From Spirosoma sp. (lineage in GTDB: Bacteria > Bacteroidota > Bacteroidia > Cytophagales > Spirosomataceae), in NCBI GenBank assembly GCA_025351545.1, contig JANXVQ010000654.1, positions 1-10,882 on the forward strand: a stretch of DNA of 10,882 nucleotides. Direction: 5' to 3'. The position numbers were made by a program, and so were the translations under genes. Below, one piece after another: positions 1-8,200 of the stretch (positions within the stretch are counted from its first letter, which is position 1; each line of letters starts with the position of its first letter). The notes under the pieces were generated by a model. It was given only the letters and a program-made list of their open reading frames with translations, was not told the DNA's origin and did no database searches.

Positions 1-675
1 GTTAACCCGGCCCAGTTCAATAATACTGACGATCTGGCCCGGTATCCACGGACGCTCGAAGATGATTGCCAGAAACTCGAAGCGGCCGGTTGCGATGTGG
101 TTTTTGCGCCTTCAGTTTCGGAAATGTACCTCGAACCGCCCACGCTGCGATTGAATTTCGGCGAGTTAGAAACCATACTGGAAGGTGCTTTTCGACCGGG
201 CCATTTCAATGGCGTTGGCATCGTAGTCGCCAAACTATTTAACATCGTGCAAGCCAACCGGGCGTACTTTGGCCAAAAAGACTTACAGCAGGTAGCGGTA
301 ATTCGGCGACTCATCCGCGACCTGAGTTTTCCCGTCGAATTGATCCGCTGCCCAACCGTGCGGGAAGTTGATGGCCTGGCCATGTCGTCGCGTAACCGGA
401 ACCTGACTCTTGCCGAGCGGGATCAGGCTGTAGCGCTGTTTAAGGCCCTGACGCTGGCCCATGAGTTGATAACTGAAGGACACAGTACTACGCAAGCTAA
501 AGCGGCTGTAACTGGATTTTTTGCCGGTAACTCTAACTTTCGGCTAGAGTATGTCGATGTTGTTAATGCCGATACACTCCAACTAGCCAATGAAGTGCTG
601 GCTCCGGGGCAAACAGCCATTTGTTTAGCGGCTCATTTAGGCAAGGTTAGACTGATTGATAATCTGGTATTTTGA
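1..675 (+). CDS. panC: Pantothenate synthetase (pantoate--beta-alanine ligase), 5' end cut by window edge
   Basis: The enzyme is cytosolic and joins D-pantoate to beta-alanine with ATP, through a pantoyl-adenylate intermediate, to make pantothenate for coenzyme A. The frame is open from base 1 and gives 224 visible residues. The family is usually about 280 residues, so roughly 55-60 N-terminal residues, including the HIGH-type ATP motif, lie outside the window. The fragment opens with VNPAQFNN, a family signature. It then shows GHFNGVGIVVAKLFN (about residues 67-81), FGQKDLQQ (90-97) and the KMSKS-equivalent MSSRN (about 128-132). An internal ATG at 97 is not the start, because conserved PanC sequence runs in frame upstream of it. 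No panD follows; the next gene is convergent. No truncation or frameshift is visible in the portion present. Confidence 0.96.
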   Translation, partial: VNPAQFNNTDDLARYPRTLEDDCQKLEAAGCDVVFAPSVSEMYLEPPTLRLNFGELETILEGAFRPGHFNGVGIVVAKLFNIVQANRAYFGQKDLQQVAVIRRLIRDLSFPVELIRCPTVREVDGLAMSSRNRNLTLAERDQAVALFKALTLAHELITEGHSTTQAKAAVTGFFAGNSNFRLEYVDVVNADTLQLANEVLAPGQTAICLAAHLGKVRLIDNLVF

Positions 676-764
676 GCCAATATGTCTTTTTCATACCGTT
701 ATAAAGTTAACAGATGGTTGCACTGAGAAGTGGATTTTCTTCCTAATTAATCAGGTAGAAATTA

Positions 765-862
765 TTAACCACAGAGGCACTGAGAACAGAGACCAAGCCG
801 CCTGTTCGGACTTAAAGTGCTTATTTTGAGTCGTTTAAATCTTCGTGTACTTCTGTGGTTAA
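765..862. repeat. Degenerate inverted-repeat element in the panC downstream spacer
   Basis: The outer arms 765-780 and 847-862 are inverted copies matching at 14 of 16 positions, with the outermost TTAACCACAGA perfect. The interior carries GAG/CAC-rich short motifs (ACAGAGGCACTGAGAACAGAG pattern at 771-791). The arms resemble, from memory, the widespread ACCACAGAGGCACAGAGA-type repeats found between genes in many bacteria, so this may be a decayed REP/MITE-like copy. It has no open reading frame. The identification as a mobile-element relic is an inference; the inverted repeat itself is directly visible. Confidence 0.55.
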
Positions 863-888
863 GATCTATTCTAATTCTGCGTCATTAC

Positions 889-920
889 ACGTGCAGGGCT
901 TTTGCGAAAAGCCTGCACGT
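889..920 (-). terminator. Hairpin between the convergent panC and dipeptidase genes
   Basis: Arms 889-903 and 907-920 form a 14-bp stem with one bulged G and a 3-nt loop (GCG). The hairpin lies 3 nt past the stop codon of the minus-strand dipeptidase gene, as expected for its transcription terminator, and could also stop readthrough from panC. There is no clear T-run after the stem on either strand, so it is not a textbook intrinsic terminator. Confidence 0.6.
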
Positions 921-923
921 ATA

Positions 924-1607
924 TTAATCCACAACTCGAAAAGCCATTTTTGCTTTCTCCCGTGATAGTGCGTTGAAATGCCACCACTCAAACTCGATGG
1001 AACTGAAACCGGCCTGACGCATGGCGGTGCGCAGAATCTGGCGATTATCTATTTGCTGTTGCGTGAGCTTACCCGATTTAAGTAATTTATCTTCCCGTGA
1101 CGGATACGCCAGTTCACCGAAGAAATCATATTTGGTTCCCATGTTCAATGGGGCTGCATCTTTTGTGGCAACGGTTAAATCGACGGCACAGCCGTAGTTG
1201 TGGATAGACCCTTTTCGTGGGTCAGCTACGTATTTCTGGCGTTCGTTTTCGGGTAAATCGGGCAGCGCATTCCAGAGATTCCACTGGGCCGAGCGGGGGC
1301 GGGCGGCATCATACACCAGCAGTCGAAGATTGGGGTGATGAGCTTGCAGGTATTTACTGGCCCTTGCGAGTTTTTCGGCGGCCATCGGTTGCATATAAGC
1401 CCGCGTGAGGTCGCCATACACGTCTTTACCAACGAAATTGTCAGTAGTTGAATATTTGAGATCAACAAGAATCGTGGGATCAACTTTCTGCACATCTACA
1501 AGTCCTTGTTTTAGCATGGCCTGCTCAACTTTAGGCTGGGCAAAGGAGCGGGAAATCGGGCCGCTAAATGGTGAAAGAGCGAATAACAGAAGGACGAAGA
1601 CGCGCAT
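924..1607 (-). CDS. Exported D-alanyl-D-alanine dipeptidase, VanX/DdpX type (peptidase M15D)
   Basis: This zinc enzyme family hydrolyses free D-Ala-D-Ala to D-alanine. The 227-residue protein begins with MRVFVLLLFALSPF, a signal peptide probably ending near SFA-Q (about residues 23-24), so it should act in the periplasm. Catalytic features are all present: the arginine in AARPR (R103), the zinc ligands of SxHxxGxAxD (H136 and D143), and the general base plus third ligand in EWWH (E207 and H210). The family N-terminal motif YSTTDNFVG is at 52-60. The frame extends upstream to 1691, but that would put 28 polar residues before the signal peptide, so the ATG at 1605-1607 is preferred. No vanH, vanA or vanRS gene is nearby, so glycopeptide resistance is unlikely. 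Scavenging or recycling of wall-derived D-Ala-D-Ala is more plausible. The gene diverges from the SpmAB fusion across 87 bp. Confidence 0.93.
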   Translation of the reverse strand: MRVFVLLLFALSPFSGPISRSFAQPKVEQAMLKQGLVDVQKVDPTILVDLKYSTTDNFVGKDVYGDLTRAYMQPMAAEKLARASKYLQAHHPNLRLLVYDAARPRSAQWNLWNALPDLPENERQKYVADPRKGSIHNYGCAVDLTVATKDAAPLNMGTKYDFFGELAYPSREDKLLKSGKLTQQQIDNRQILRTAMRQAGFSSIEFEWWHFNALSREKAKMAFRVVD

Positions 1608-1694
1608 GATATTTTGCTTATTGATGGCCAAATGATGAATATTGAGGGCGAAACTACCAACTAGCCACTTATTACGGCTACCAATCTCCAAAAA

Positions 1695-2930
1695 ATGGCA
1701 TTAAACTACATCTGGGTTGCTTTCTTCATTGTTGCCTTTCTGGTTGCCCTGGTTAAACTGATTTTTCTGGGCGACACCGAAATCTTCAAGATCATTGTTG
1801 AAGGATTATTCGATTCATCGAAAGTAGCCGTCATGGACATTGCCTTACCGCTGGCGGGCGTAATGACGTTTTTTTTGGGATTGCTTAACATCGGCGAAAA
1901 AGCCGGGGCCATTAATTTTCTGGCCCGCATTATCAGCCCGTTTTTTCATAAACTGTTTCCTGAAGTGCCAAAAGATCACCCGGCCAATGGCCAGATGATT
2001 ATGAATTTTTCGGCCAATATGTTGGGGTTAGATAACGCTGCCACACCGTTTGGCCTGAAGGCGATGGCGAGTTTGCAGGAGCTAAATCCGACGAAAGAAA
2101 CGGCCTCCAACGCCCAGATTATGTTTCTGGTTCTGCACACGTCGGGTCTAACAATTATTCCGCTGAGTGTTATGGCACAACGGGCAATTTTGGGCGCTAA
2201 AGACCCATCGGATATTTTCATTCCGTGCCTGATTGCAACCTACGTCGCCACGGTTGTGAGTATGATTGCCGTCGCCATAAAACAGCGTATCAACTTGATA
2301 AACAGTACCGTATTGGGCTGGCTGGGTGGCGTTACGGGTATCATTGCCCTGATATTATGGTTCCTGTCTACCAAGACAAAAGAAGAAATTGAGGTAATCT
2401 CAAAAGTGACGGGCAATCTCATTCTGATGCTGATCGTCGTGTCGTTTTTGCTGGGAGCCATGCGCAAAAAAGTAGACATTTTCGACGCGTTCATTGAAGG
2501 CGCAAAAGGCGGGTTTGAAACCTCTGTCCGCATTATTCCTTATCTGGTCGGTATGTTGGTGGCCATCAGCGCGTTCCGCAATTCGGGCGCTATGGATTAC
2601 ATGATTGACGGGTTCAAATATATGTTTAGTCTAACGGGCCTGAACACCGAATTTACCGACGCGTTGCCGGTAGCGCTGATGCGGCCACTGAGCGGTTCGG
2701 GCTCGCGGGCGCTAATGATCGACGCCATGAAACAGTTCGGTCCTGATTCGTTTGTAGGGCGTTTGGCCTGCATGTTTCAGGGCGCAGCCGACACCACGTT
2801 TTATATTGTGGCCTTATACTTTGGTTCGGTGGGAATTCGTAACTCACGGTACGCCATTCCGTTTGGGCTGTTTGCCGATTTAATGGGTGTCATTGCCGGC
2901 ATAGCGCTGGGATATTTCTTTTTTCATTGA
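1695..2930 (+). CDS. SpmA-SpmB fusion, nucleoside-recognition (Gate) domain membrane protein
   Basis: This 411-residue polytopic inner-membrane protein carries two tandem Gate-type (nucleoside recognition) halves. The N-terminal half matches spore maturation protein SpmA, with NFSANMLGLDNAATPFGLKA at 104-123. The C-terminal half matches SpmB, with RPLSGSGSRALMID at 330-343 and GAADTTFYIVALYFGSVGI at 363-381. Hydrophobic stretches recur throughout (for example 6-25, 46-65, 142-160, 174-194, 208-224, 241-255 and 280-294). In Bacillus, SpmA and SpmB are separate proteins needed for spore core dehydration. The fused form occurs in non-sporulating Bacteroidota, where its substrate is unknown, so transport is inferred from the fold only. 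It diverges from the D-Ala-D-Ala dipeptidase gene. No obvious Shine-Dalgarno sequence precedes the ATG, which follows an A-rich tract. Confidence 0.9.
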   Translation: MALNYIWVAFFIVAFLVALVKLIFLGDTEIFKIIVEGLFDSSKVAVMDIALPLAGVMTFFLGLLNIGEKAGAINFLARIISPFFHKLFPEVPKDHPANGQMIMNFSANMLGLDNAATPFGLKAMASLQELNPTKETASNAQIMFLVLHTSGLTIIPLSVMAQRAILGAKDPSDIFIPCLIATYVATVVSMIAVAIKQRINLINSTVLGWLGGVTGIIALILWFLSTKTKEEIEVISKVTGNLILMLIVVSFLLGAMRKKVDIFDAFIEGAKGGFETSVRIIPYLVGMLVAISAFRNSGAMDYMIDGFKYMFSLTGLNTEFTDALPVALMRPLSGSGSRALMIDAMKQFGPDSFVGRLACMFQGAADTTFYIVALYFGSVGIRNSRYAIPFGLFADLMGVIAGIALGYFFFH

Positions 2931-2950
2931 GCAGAAAAGCCCGGAAATTT

Positions 2951-2973
2951 GTTAGTCAAATAGCTTTACTAAC
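2951..2973 (+). terminator. Small hairpin downstream of the SpmAB fusion
   Basis: GTTAGTCAAA (2951-2960) pairs with TTTACTAAC (2965-2973) as a 9-bp stem with one bulged C around a TAGC tetraloop, about 20 nt after the stop codon. The base composition is AT-rich and no T-run follows, so terminator function is only a possibility. Confidence 0.35.
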
Positions 2974-3006
2974 TCAACAAGAAAACCGTTTCGGCGGTAC
3001 GACTGA

Positions 3007-3192
3007 ATGAATATTACCCAAGTTCGCGAACACCTCCACCGGTTAATCGACGAGGTTGACGACATCTACGTATTGAACGGTTTATACCGCAATCTGCTTT
3101 CCGACAAATTACAGCGCGACACTTACGAAAAAGAACAATCCCAGGAACAAACGAAAAAACAAATCCGGTCTGGCGAACGGCGTTCCGGCTAA
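3007..3192 (+). CDS. Small helical orphan protein, antitoxin-like N-terminus
   Basis: This 61-residue protein has no assignable function. Residues 1-33 (beginning MNITQVREHLHRLIDEVDD, then a YxLNGLYRNLLSD helix) form a short predicted helical hairpin. It resembles the N-terminal segment of small addiction-module antitoxin-like proteins common in Bacteroidota. Residues 34-61 are highly charged and rich in Q, E, K and R, and are probably disordered. No toxin gene is adjacent: the upstream gene is the SpmAB fusion and the downstream gene is a convergent DUF1345 protein whose stop codon lies only 3 bp away. Initiation is from ATG at 3007, which overlaps no upstream gene. That the reading frame is a real gene rests on its good coding character, ATG start and placement in an otherwise empty gap. 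The antitoxin resemblance is a recollection-level inference. Confidence 0.6.
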   Translation: MNITQVREHLHRLIDEVDDIYVLNGLYRNLLSDKLQRDTYEKEQSQEQTKKQIRSGERRSG

Positions 3193-3208
3193 GCCCTACG
3201 CCAGACCG
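3166..3208 (-). terminator. Terminator hairpin shared by two convergent gene ends
   Basis: CGGTCTGGCG (3166-3175) and CGCCAGACCG (3199-3208) form a perfect 10-bp GC-rich stem with a 23-nt loop. On the minus strand the stem is followed by GGATTTGTTTTTTCG, giving a six-T run at 3154-3159, so it fits an intrinsic terminator for the DUF1345 gene. The stem lies partly inside both coding ends: the left arm encodes the last residues of the 61-residue protein and the right arm the last residues of DUF1345. On the plus strand no T-run follows. Confidence 0.6.
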
Positions 3209-3840
3209 CCAACGGTTAGGGCAATGATAATAGCATTGAATCCAAACGATAATACGCCATGTGCCAGAGCTGTTCGGCGCATAGCTTTCGATCCAACAGC
3301 CACATCGGAAACTTGGCTGGTCATGCCAACAACGAACGAGAAATAAGCAAAATCCAGATAATCGGGCTCGGGTTCGTGCGGAAAATCCAATCCGCCGGGC
3401 GGCTTTTTCTGCTTGATATCATTGCCGTAATACAGGTGAGCATACCGGAGTGTAAAAATTGTATGAACCAAAATCCAGGAGCTGGCAATAGCCCCGATAG
3501 CCAGACCAACATATTGCTTTTGGGACTTATCATTCACCAGATCAATCACCGCAAACAAACTGACTACAGCCGCTACGACCACAAATACCAGAATCAGCGT
3601 TCGGCTCGAATCCTGAATCCGCGAAAATTTCGGCAGATCGCGGGGGTGAACAATCACAATGGTCAGCCACATCAGGGACAGTATTGTGATTGCAAATGAT
3701 ACCCAAACGATAGCGAAATGGGCTGATAAGCTGGCACTTGCTGGTACAACGAAATAAGCAGTCATCGCCACAACCAGACCGATAAGTAACCGGTGATGGG
3801 AGTCCAGACCACTGATCCGGCGTATTAAGTTTGCAATCAT
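3196..3840 (-). CDS. DUF1345 family integral membrane protein
   Basis: This 214-residue inner-membrane protein of unknown function belongs to the DUF1345 family. Likely membrane segments are at about residues 18-34, 41-64, 81-101, 110-133, 163-178 and 190-212. The family signature is clear near the C-terminus: DFAYFSFVVGMTSQVSDVAV (about 163-182), followed by RRTALAHGVLSFGFNAIIIA (about 188-207). The open frame continues upstream to 3897, but the ATG at 3838-3840 starts with MIANLIRRISG just before the first membrane segment and matches family N-termini better. It converges with the 61-residue gene at a 3-bp gap and diverges from the J-domain gene across 115 bp. No specific substrate or partner can be named. 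Confidence 0.88.
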   Translation of the reverse strand: MIANLIRRISGLDSHHRLLIGLVVAMTAYFVVPASASLSAHFAIVWVSFAITILSLMWLTIVIVHPRDLPKFSRIQDSSRTLILVFVVVAAVVSLFAVIDLVNDKSQKQYVGLAIGAIASSWILVHTIFTLRYAHLYYGNDIKQKKPPGGLDFPHEPEPDYLDFAYFSFVVGMTSQVSDVAVGSKAMRRTALAHGVLSFGFNAIIIALTVGGLA

Positions 3841-3924
3841 TTTATGGGTAACCACGAAGCAAAATGCTAAGTACGCCGTTTGTCTATTGCTACCCAAATT
3901 TTCAACTATTGGTGGCTTCGGTAG

Positions 3925-3933
3925 TATCTTTGT
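3925..3933 (+). promoter_or_regulatory. Bacteroidota-type -7 promoter element for the J-domain gene
   Basis: TATCTTTGT fits the phylum's -7 consensus TAnnTTTG and lies 22 nt before the ATG at 3956. The expected -33 TTTG box is not present at the ideal 19-nt spacing (TCAA is there). A TTG at 3909-3911 is too close. The match to the -7 element alone is good. Confidence 0.5.
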
Positions 3934-3955
3934 TCATTGACGTAATCAAGCACAT

Positions 3956-5077
3956 ATGCCTCAACAGAATCAGCATCATATTGTCAGAATTGGCACTGAT
4001 AAAGACAAAGCAGTTCTTTCTAAATCGCAGAAAGAATTTAACCGACTGACTAATAAAATTGAAAAACTGAGCGTAGAGCTTCACGAATTGCGTGAAGCGG
4101 CCCAGCACATTCAGCAACGGGTTCAAACCGATTACCGACCTTTGGTTGAGCAGTACAGCCAGTTTCGGGCCGATCTGGTGCGCCTTTTCGACCGCGCCTA
4201 CGAGAGCAGCGACTATACTAAAACGGAAAAGAAAAAACTTGTCGATTTGATTCGGAACATAGCCTTCGATCTGATTTCAGAACATGGGATCGACAGTCTC
4301 AAACCCATCTACGACAAACACGATACGACTGGGTTTGACAAAGCCAACAATGCGGCCGATGAGCAAACGGCAGACCTCATGAAGGAGATGATGAGTTCTA
4401 TGTTCGGTATCCAGTTCGATGAAGATGCCGATGTTAGTGACCCGCAGAAAATGACTGCTTACATGCAGGAGCAAATGGCTCGTCAGGAAGCCGCCGAAGC
4501 CCAGCGGCAGCAGCAACGTGCCAACAAACCTAAATCGGCCAAACAGCAGGAACGCGAAGCTAAAAAACAAGCCGAAGAGCGGAATACTACAAAAGCAGTC
4601 CGAACATTATACATGGATCTGGTGAAAGCGTTTCACCCCGACCGTGAACCCGACGAGGCCGAAAAACTGCGAAAGACCGAGATCATGCACCGCGTAACGG
4701 CCGCCTACGAAAAGAGCGATCTACTCGCGTTATTTCAGTTGCAACTCGAATTTGAGCGCATCGACCGGGCCCATCTGGAAACCCTTGCCGAAGACCAACT
4801 CAAATACTACAACAAGATTCTGAAACAACAGGCGCAGGAATTGGACGACGAATTTTTTACCCTGCAAAATGAACTGGCCGCTATGATGGGCAGGCCCGCC
4901 TTTGCGGTAAGTTCCCGTATTGCTCTGGAATTCACTCTGAACAGCGACATTGCCCAACTAAAACGAGACGTAAAACAACTGAAGTCCGACGTGAAAGTGC
5001 TTGCCGATATGAGCCAGCTAAAGTACTGGCTAAAAACATATCGGATTGAGAAGCAGGACGATTTTCCGTTTTTTTGA
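3956..5077 (+). CDS. J-domain protein with internal HPD motif flanked by coiled coils
   Basis: This 373-residue soluble protein is a probable DnaK (Hsp70) co-chaperone. The J-domain is not N-terminal: helix II KAVRTLYMDLVKAFHPD brings the HPD tripeptide to residues 227-229, followed by helix III KTEIMHRVTAAYEKSDLLAL (about 240-259). Residues 22-58 are a heptad-rich coiled coil. Residues 90-120 look helical, 165-212 are a long charged Q/E/K/R helix leading into the J-domain, and 275-310 and 330-362 are further coiled-coil candidates. There is no Gly/Phe region or zinc finger, so it is not a classical DnaJ. It is most like the internal-J-domain DnaJ-like proteins of 300-400 residues seen in Bacteroidota and Proteobacteria. 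The client is unknown. The HPD motif is intact, which argues for Hsp70 stimulation. It has its own upstream promoter element and is transcribed divergently from DUF1345. Confidence 0.85.
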   Translation: MPQQNQHHIVRIGTDKDKAVLSKSQKEFNRLTNKIEKLSVELHELREAAQHIQQRVQTDYRPLVEQYSQFRADLVRLFDRAYESSDYTKTEKKKLVDLIRNIAFDLISEHGIDSLKPIYDKHDTTGFDKANNAADEQTADLMKEMMSSMFGIQFDEDADVSDPQKMTAYMQEQMARQEAAEAQRQQQRANKPKSAKQQEREAKKQAEERNTTKAVRTLYMDLVKAFHPDREPDEAEKLRKTEIMHRVTAAYEKSDLLALFQLQLEFERIDRAHLETLAEDQLKYYNKILKQQAQELDDEFFTLQNELAAMMGRPAFAVSSRIALEFTLNSDIAQLKRDVKQLKSDVKVLADMSQLKYWLKTYRIEKQDDFPFF

Positions 5078-5143
5078 TTTGATGTAATCGACTATCTGGA
5101 TGGCTGTTCGGTTGTGAAAACGCTCTAAAGTCATCCCGCCTAG

Positions 5144-5179
5144 AGATTTCTGTAGTATTCCCTGAAAAATCTGTTTTTT
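5144..5179 (+). terminator. Weak terminator-like hairpin with T-run after the J-domain gene
   Basis: AGATTT (5144-5149) pairs with AAATCT (5167-5172), followed by G and a six-T run (5174-5179). The stem is only 6 bp, AT-rich, with a 17-nt loop, so stability is low. Its position between the J-domain gene and pyc makes terminator function possible. Confidence 0.25.
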
Positions 5180-5279
5180 CCAATGATTATACGGCGAAGG
5201 GCGGTTATTTCAAAATTTTCAACAATCTTGCTATGTTATTTGGCAATCTTATAGCCTGAAGCTGCTTTTGTTGAAAATC

Positions 5280-8200
5280 ATGAAAGAGTACATCCGACCT
5301 ATTAATCGTTTGCTTGTCGCCAACCGGGGCGAAATTGCCATCCGTATCATGCGGGCTGCTACCGAGTTAGGCATCACCACCGTTGCCGTTTACACCTATG
5401 AAGATCGCTATTCACTTCACCGCTACAAGGCTGATGAAGCCTACCAGATTGGTCGGGATGAGGATGCGTTAAAACCGTACCTGGACGTCGAAGGCATTAT
5501 TCTCCTGGCCAAACGTCATAAGATCGACGCCATTCACCCCGGCTATGGTTTTCTGTCGGAGAATGTAAAACTGGCCCGTCGGTGCCGTGACGAAAATATT
5601 ATTTTCGTTGGTCCGTCGCCGGAAGCAATGGATGCGCTGGGTGATAAGGTGCGAGCCAAAAACCTCGCGAATAAAGCGGGTGTACCGCTTATTCCAGATT
5701 CGAGGGAAGAAAACATGACCCCCGAATTTGCCCTGACTGAAGCCGAGCGGATTGGTTTTCCGATTATGGTGAAAGCTGCTGCTGGTGGTGGCGGGCGTGG
5801 CATGCGTGTGGTGCGGAAGGCCGAAGAATTTGAAAAGGCGTTTGCTGAAGCCAAGAACGAGGCTCGTAATGCCTTTGGCGACGACACGATTTTTCTGGAA
5901 AAATTCATAGAAAATCCCAAGCATATTGAGGTTCAGTTGCTTGGTGATCAGCATGGCAATATCGTTCACTTATATGAACGCGATTGCTCGGTACAACGGC
6001 GGTTTCAGAAGGTCGTTGAAGTGGCGCCGTCGTTTGGATTACGACAAGATACCAAAGATAAACTCTACGCGTATGCCCTTCAATTGGGCCGGGCGGTAAA
6101 CTATTCCAACGCCGGAACCGTCGAATTTCTGGTCGATCAAAATGAAGATATTTTCTTCATTGAGGTCAATCCCCGGATTCAGGTTGAGCACACAATTACG
6201 GAGGAAATAACCGGTATTGACATCGTTAGAACGCAGATTCTAATTGCGATGGGCTACCAACTGTCCGACAATGGTATTTATATAAACCATCAGGACGACG
6301 TTCCCCTCAACGGCTACGCCATCCAGTGCCGCATAACTACCGAAGACCCCGCTAATGGCTTCAAGCCCGACTTTGGCACCATTACCGCTTACCGCAATGC
6401 GGCTGGGTTTGGTATCCGGCTCGATGAGGGCAGCAGTTACGCGGGCATGAAAATCTCGCCCTACTTCGACTCAATGATCGTGAAGGTCTCGGCGCGGGGA
6501 CGAACGTTGAAAGGGGCCACCCAACGCCTGACACGGGCGCTGTTGGAGTTCCGTATTCGGGGCGTTAAAACCAACATCGGCTTCCTGCTGAACGTAATAA
6601 GTCACCCGGTTTTCCAACGGGGCGAAGCACGGGTATCGTTCATTGAAACACATCCCGAACTATTTAACTTCCGCAAGCCTCAGGACCGCTCGACGCGGGT
6701 ACTCAATTATCTCGCCGAGGTAATTGTGAATGGCAATCCGGAAGTCAAAAAGAAAGACGATAGCAAGATATTTCGCACGCCCATCGTACCCTCATTCGAT
6801 ACGTACAGCGACTATCCGGCGGGTAATCGCGACCGACTGAAAGAGCTTGGTCGTGAGAAATTCGCGCAGTGGGTACTCGACCAGAAAAGTATACTTTATA
6901 CCGATACGACGTTCCGCGATGGTCATCAGTCATTGCTGGCAACGCGTGTTCGAACGCAGGATCTACAGAAAGTAGCCGAAGGGTTTGCCAAAAATCACCC
7001 GGAGCTGTTTTCGATGGAAGTTTGGGGTGGCGCAACCTTCGATGTCGCCATGCGCTTCCTCTACGAAAGTCCCTGGAAACGTTTGGCGGCACTACGCGAA
7101 GCGATGCCAAACATGCTTCTACAAATGCTGTTTCGTGGGTCCAATGCGGTTGGCTATTCGGCTTATCCCGATAATTTGATCGAGAAATTCGTCGAAAAAT
7201 CCTGGGAAACCGGCATTGATGTCTTCCGTATTTTCGATTCGCTCAACTGGGTCGAAGCGATGAAAGTAAGCATCCGGGCTGTGCGCGAACGGACAGATGC
7301 CCTCTGCGAAGCGTCTATTTGCTACACGGGTGATATTTTATCGCCAAGTCAAAAAAAATACACGCTCCAGTATTATCTGGATATGGCGCGTCAACTGGAA
7401 GACGAAGGTGCTCATTTTCTGGCCATTAAAGATATGGCCGGCTTGCTGAAACCACTGTCTGCCGAAGTATTGGTACGCGAGTTGAAGAAAGCCGTGAGTA
7501 TCCCAATTCACCTGCATACGCATGACACGGCTGGTATTCAGGCTGCTACGTACCTGAAAGCGATAGATGCAGGTGTTGATATTGTGGATTGTGCGCTTGG
7601 GGCTTTGTCGGGCCTGACGTCACAGCCAAATTTCAACTCTGTCGTTGCTATGATGCAGGGACACGAGCGCGAATGTGAAATGAACCTGCCGTCGCTGAAT
7701 GCCTACTCTAACTATTGGGAAGATGTTCGGGAATATTACTACCCATTTGAGTCGGGTATGAAGGCGGGCAGTGCCGAGGTATATGAAAACGAGATTCCGG
7801 GCGGCCAGTATTCCAACCTGAAACCGCAGGCCATTGCCACCGGTCTGGGCGACAAGTTTGAGACGCTGAAAAAGAATTACTCGGTGGCTAACCAGCTATT
7901 TGGCGACATCGTGAAAGTGACACCTTCGTCGAAAGTTGTTGGCGACATGGCTATTTTCATGACCGCCAATAACCTCACGGCTACAGATGTGCTGACACGG
8001 GGCGAGTCACTGTCATTTCCAGAATCGGTAAAAGATCTGATGAAAGGTATTCTGGGTCAACCGGTTGGTGGTTTCCCGGAAGATATTCAGCGGGTTGTTC
8101 TCAAAGGTGAAAAGCCGATTACAGGCCGCCCGAATGAGCACTTGAAACCAATCGACTTCGATGCTGATTTTAAAGTCTTTCAGGAGAAATATCCGCTTAG

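Noticed and set aside
924..1607. Glycopeptide resistance gene vanX in a resistance cluster
   Set aside because: No vanH, vanA or two-component regulator lies in the window, and the signal peptide is unlike the cytoplasmic VanX of resistance clusters.
924..1691. Longer dipeptidase start at 1691 giving 255 residues
   Set aside because: It adds 28 non-conserved residues before a clean signal peptide; the ATG at 1605-1607 is a better start.
3259..3699. 146-residue plus-strand open frame inside the DUF1345 gene
   Set aside because: It lies antisense to a recognisable membrane protein, and its translation shows no domain-like pattern.
3196..3897. Longer DUF1345 start at 3897 giving 233 residues
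   Set aside because: The extra 19 residues are not family-like and would overlap the likely promoter region; ATG at 3838-3840 fits better.
5268..5279. TTG start four codons upstream for pyruvate carboxylase
   Set aside because: An ATG at 5280 gives the usual N-terminus and length, so a rare start codon is not needed.
5469..5969. 166-residue minus-strand open frame inside pyc
   Set aside because: It is an antisense shadow of the conserved biotin carboxylase domain with no independent support.
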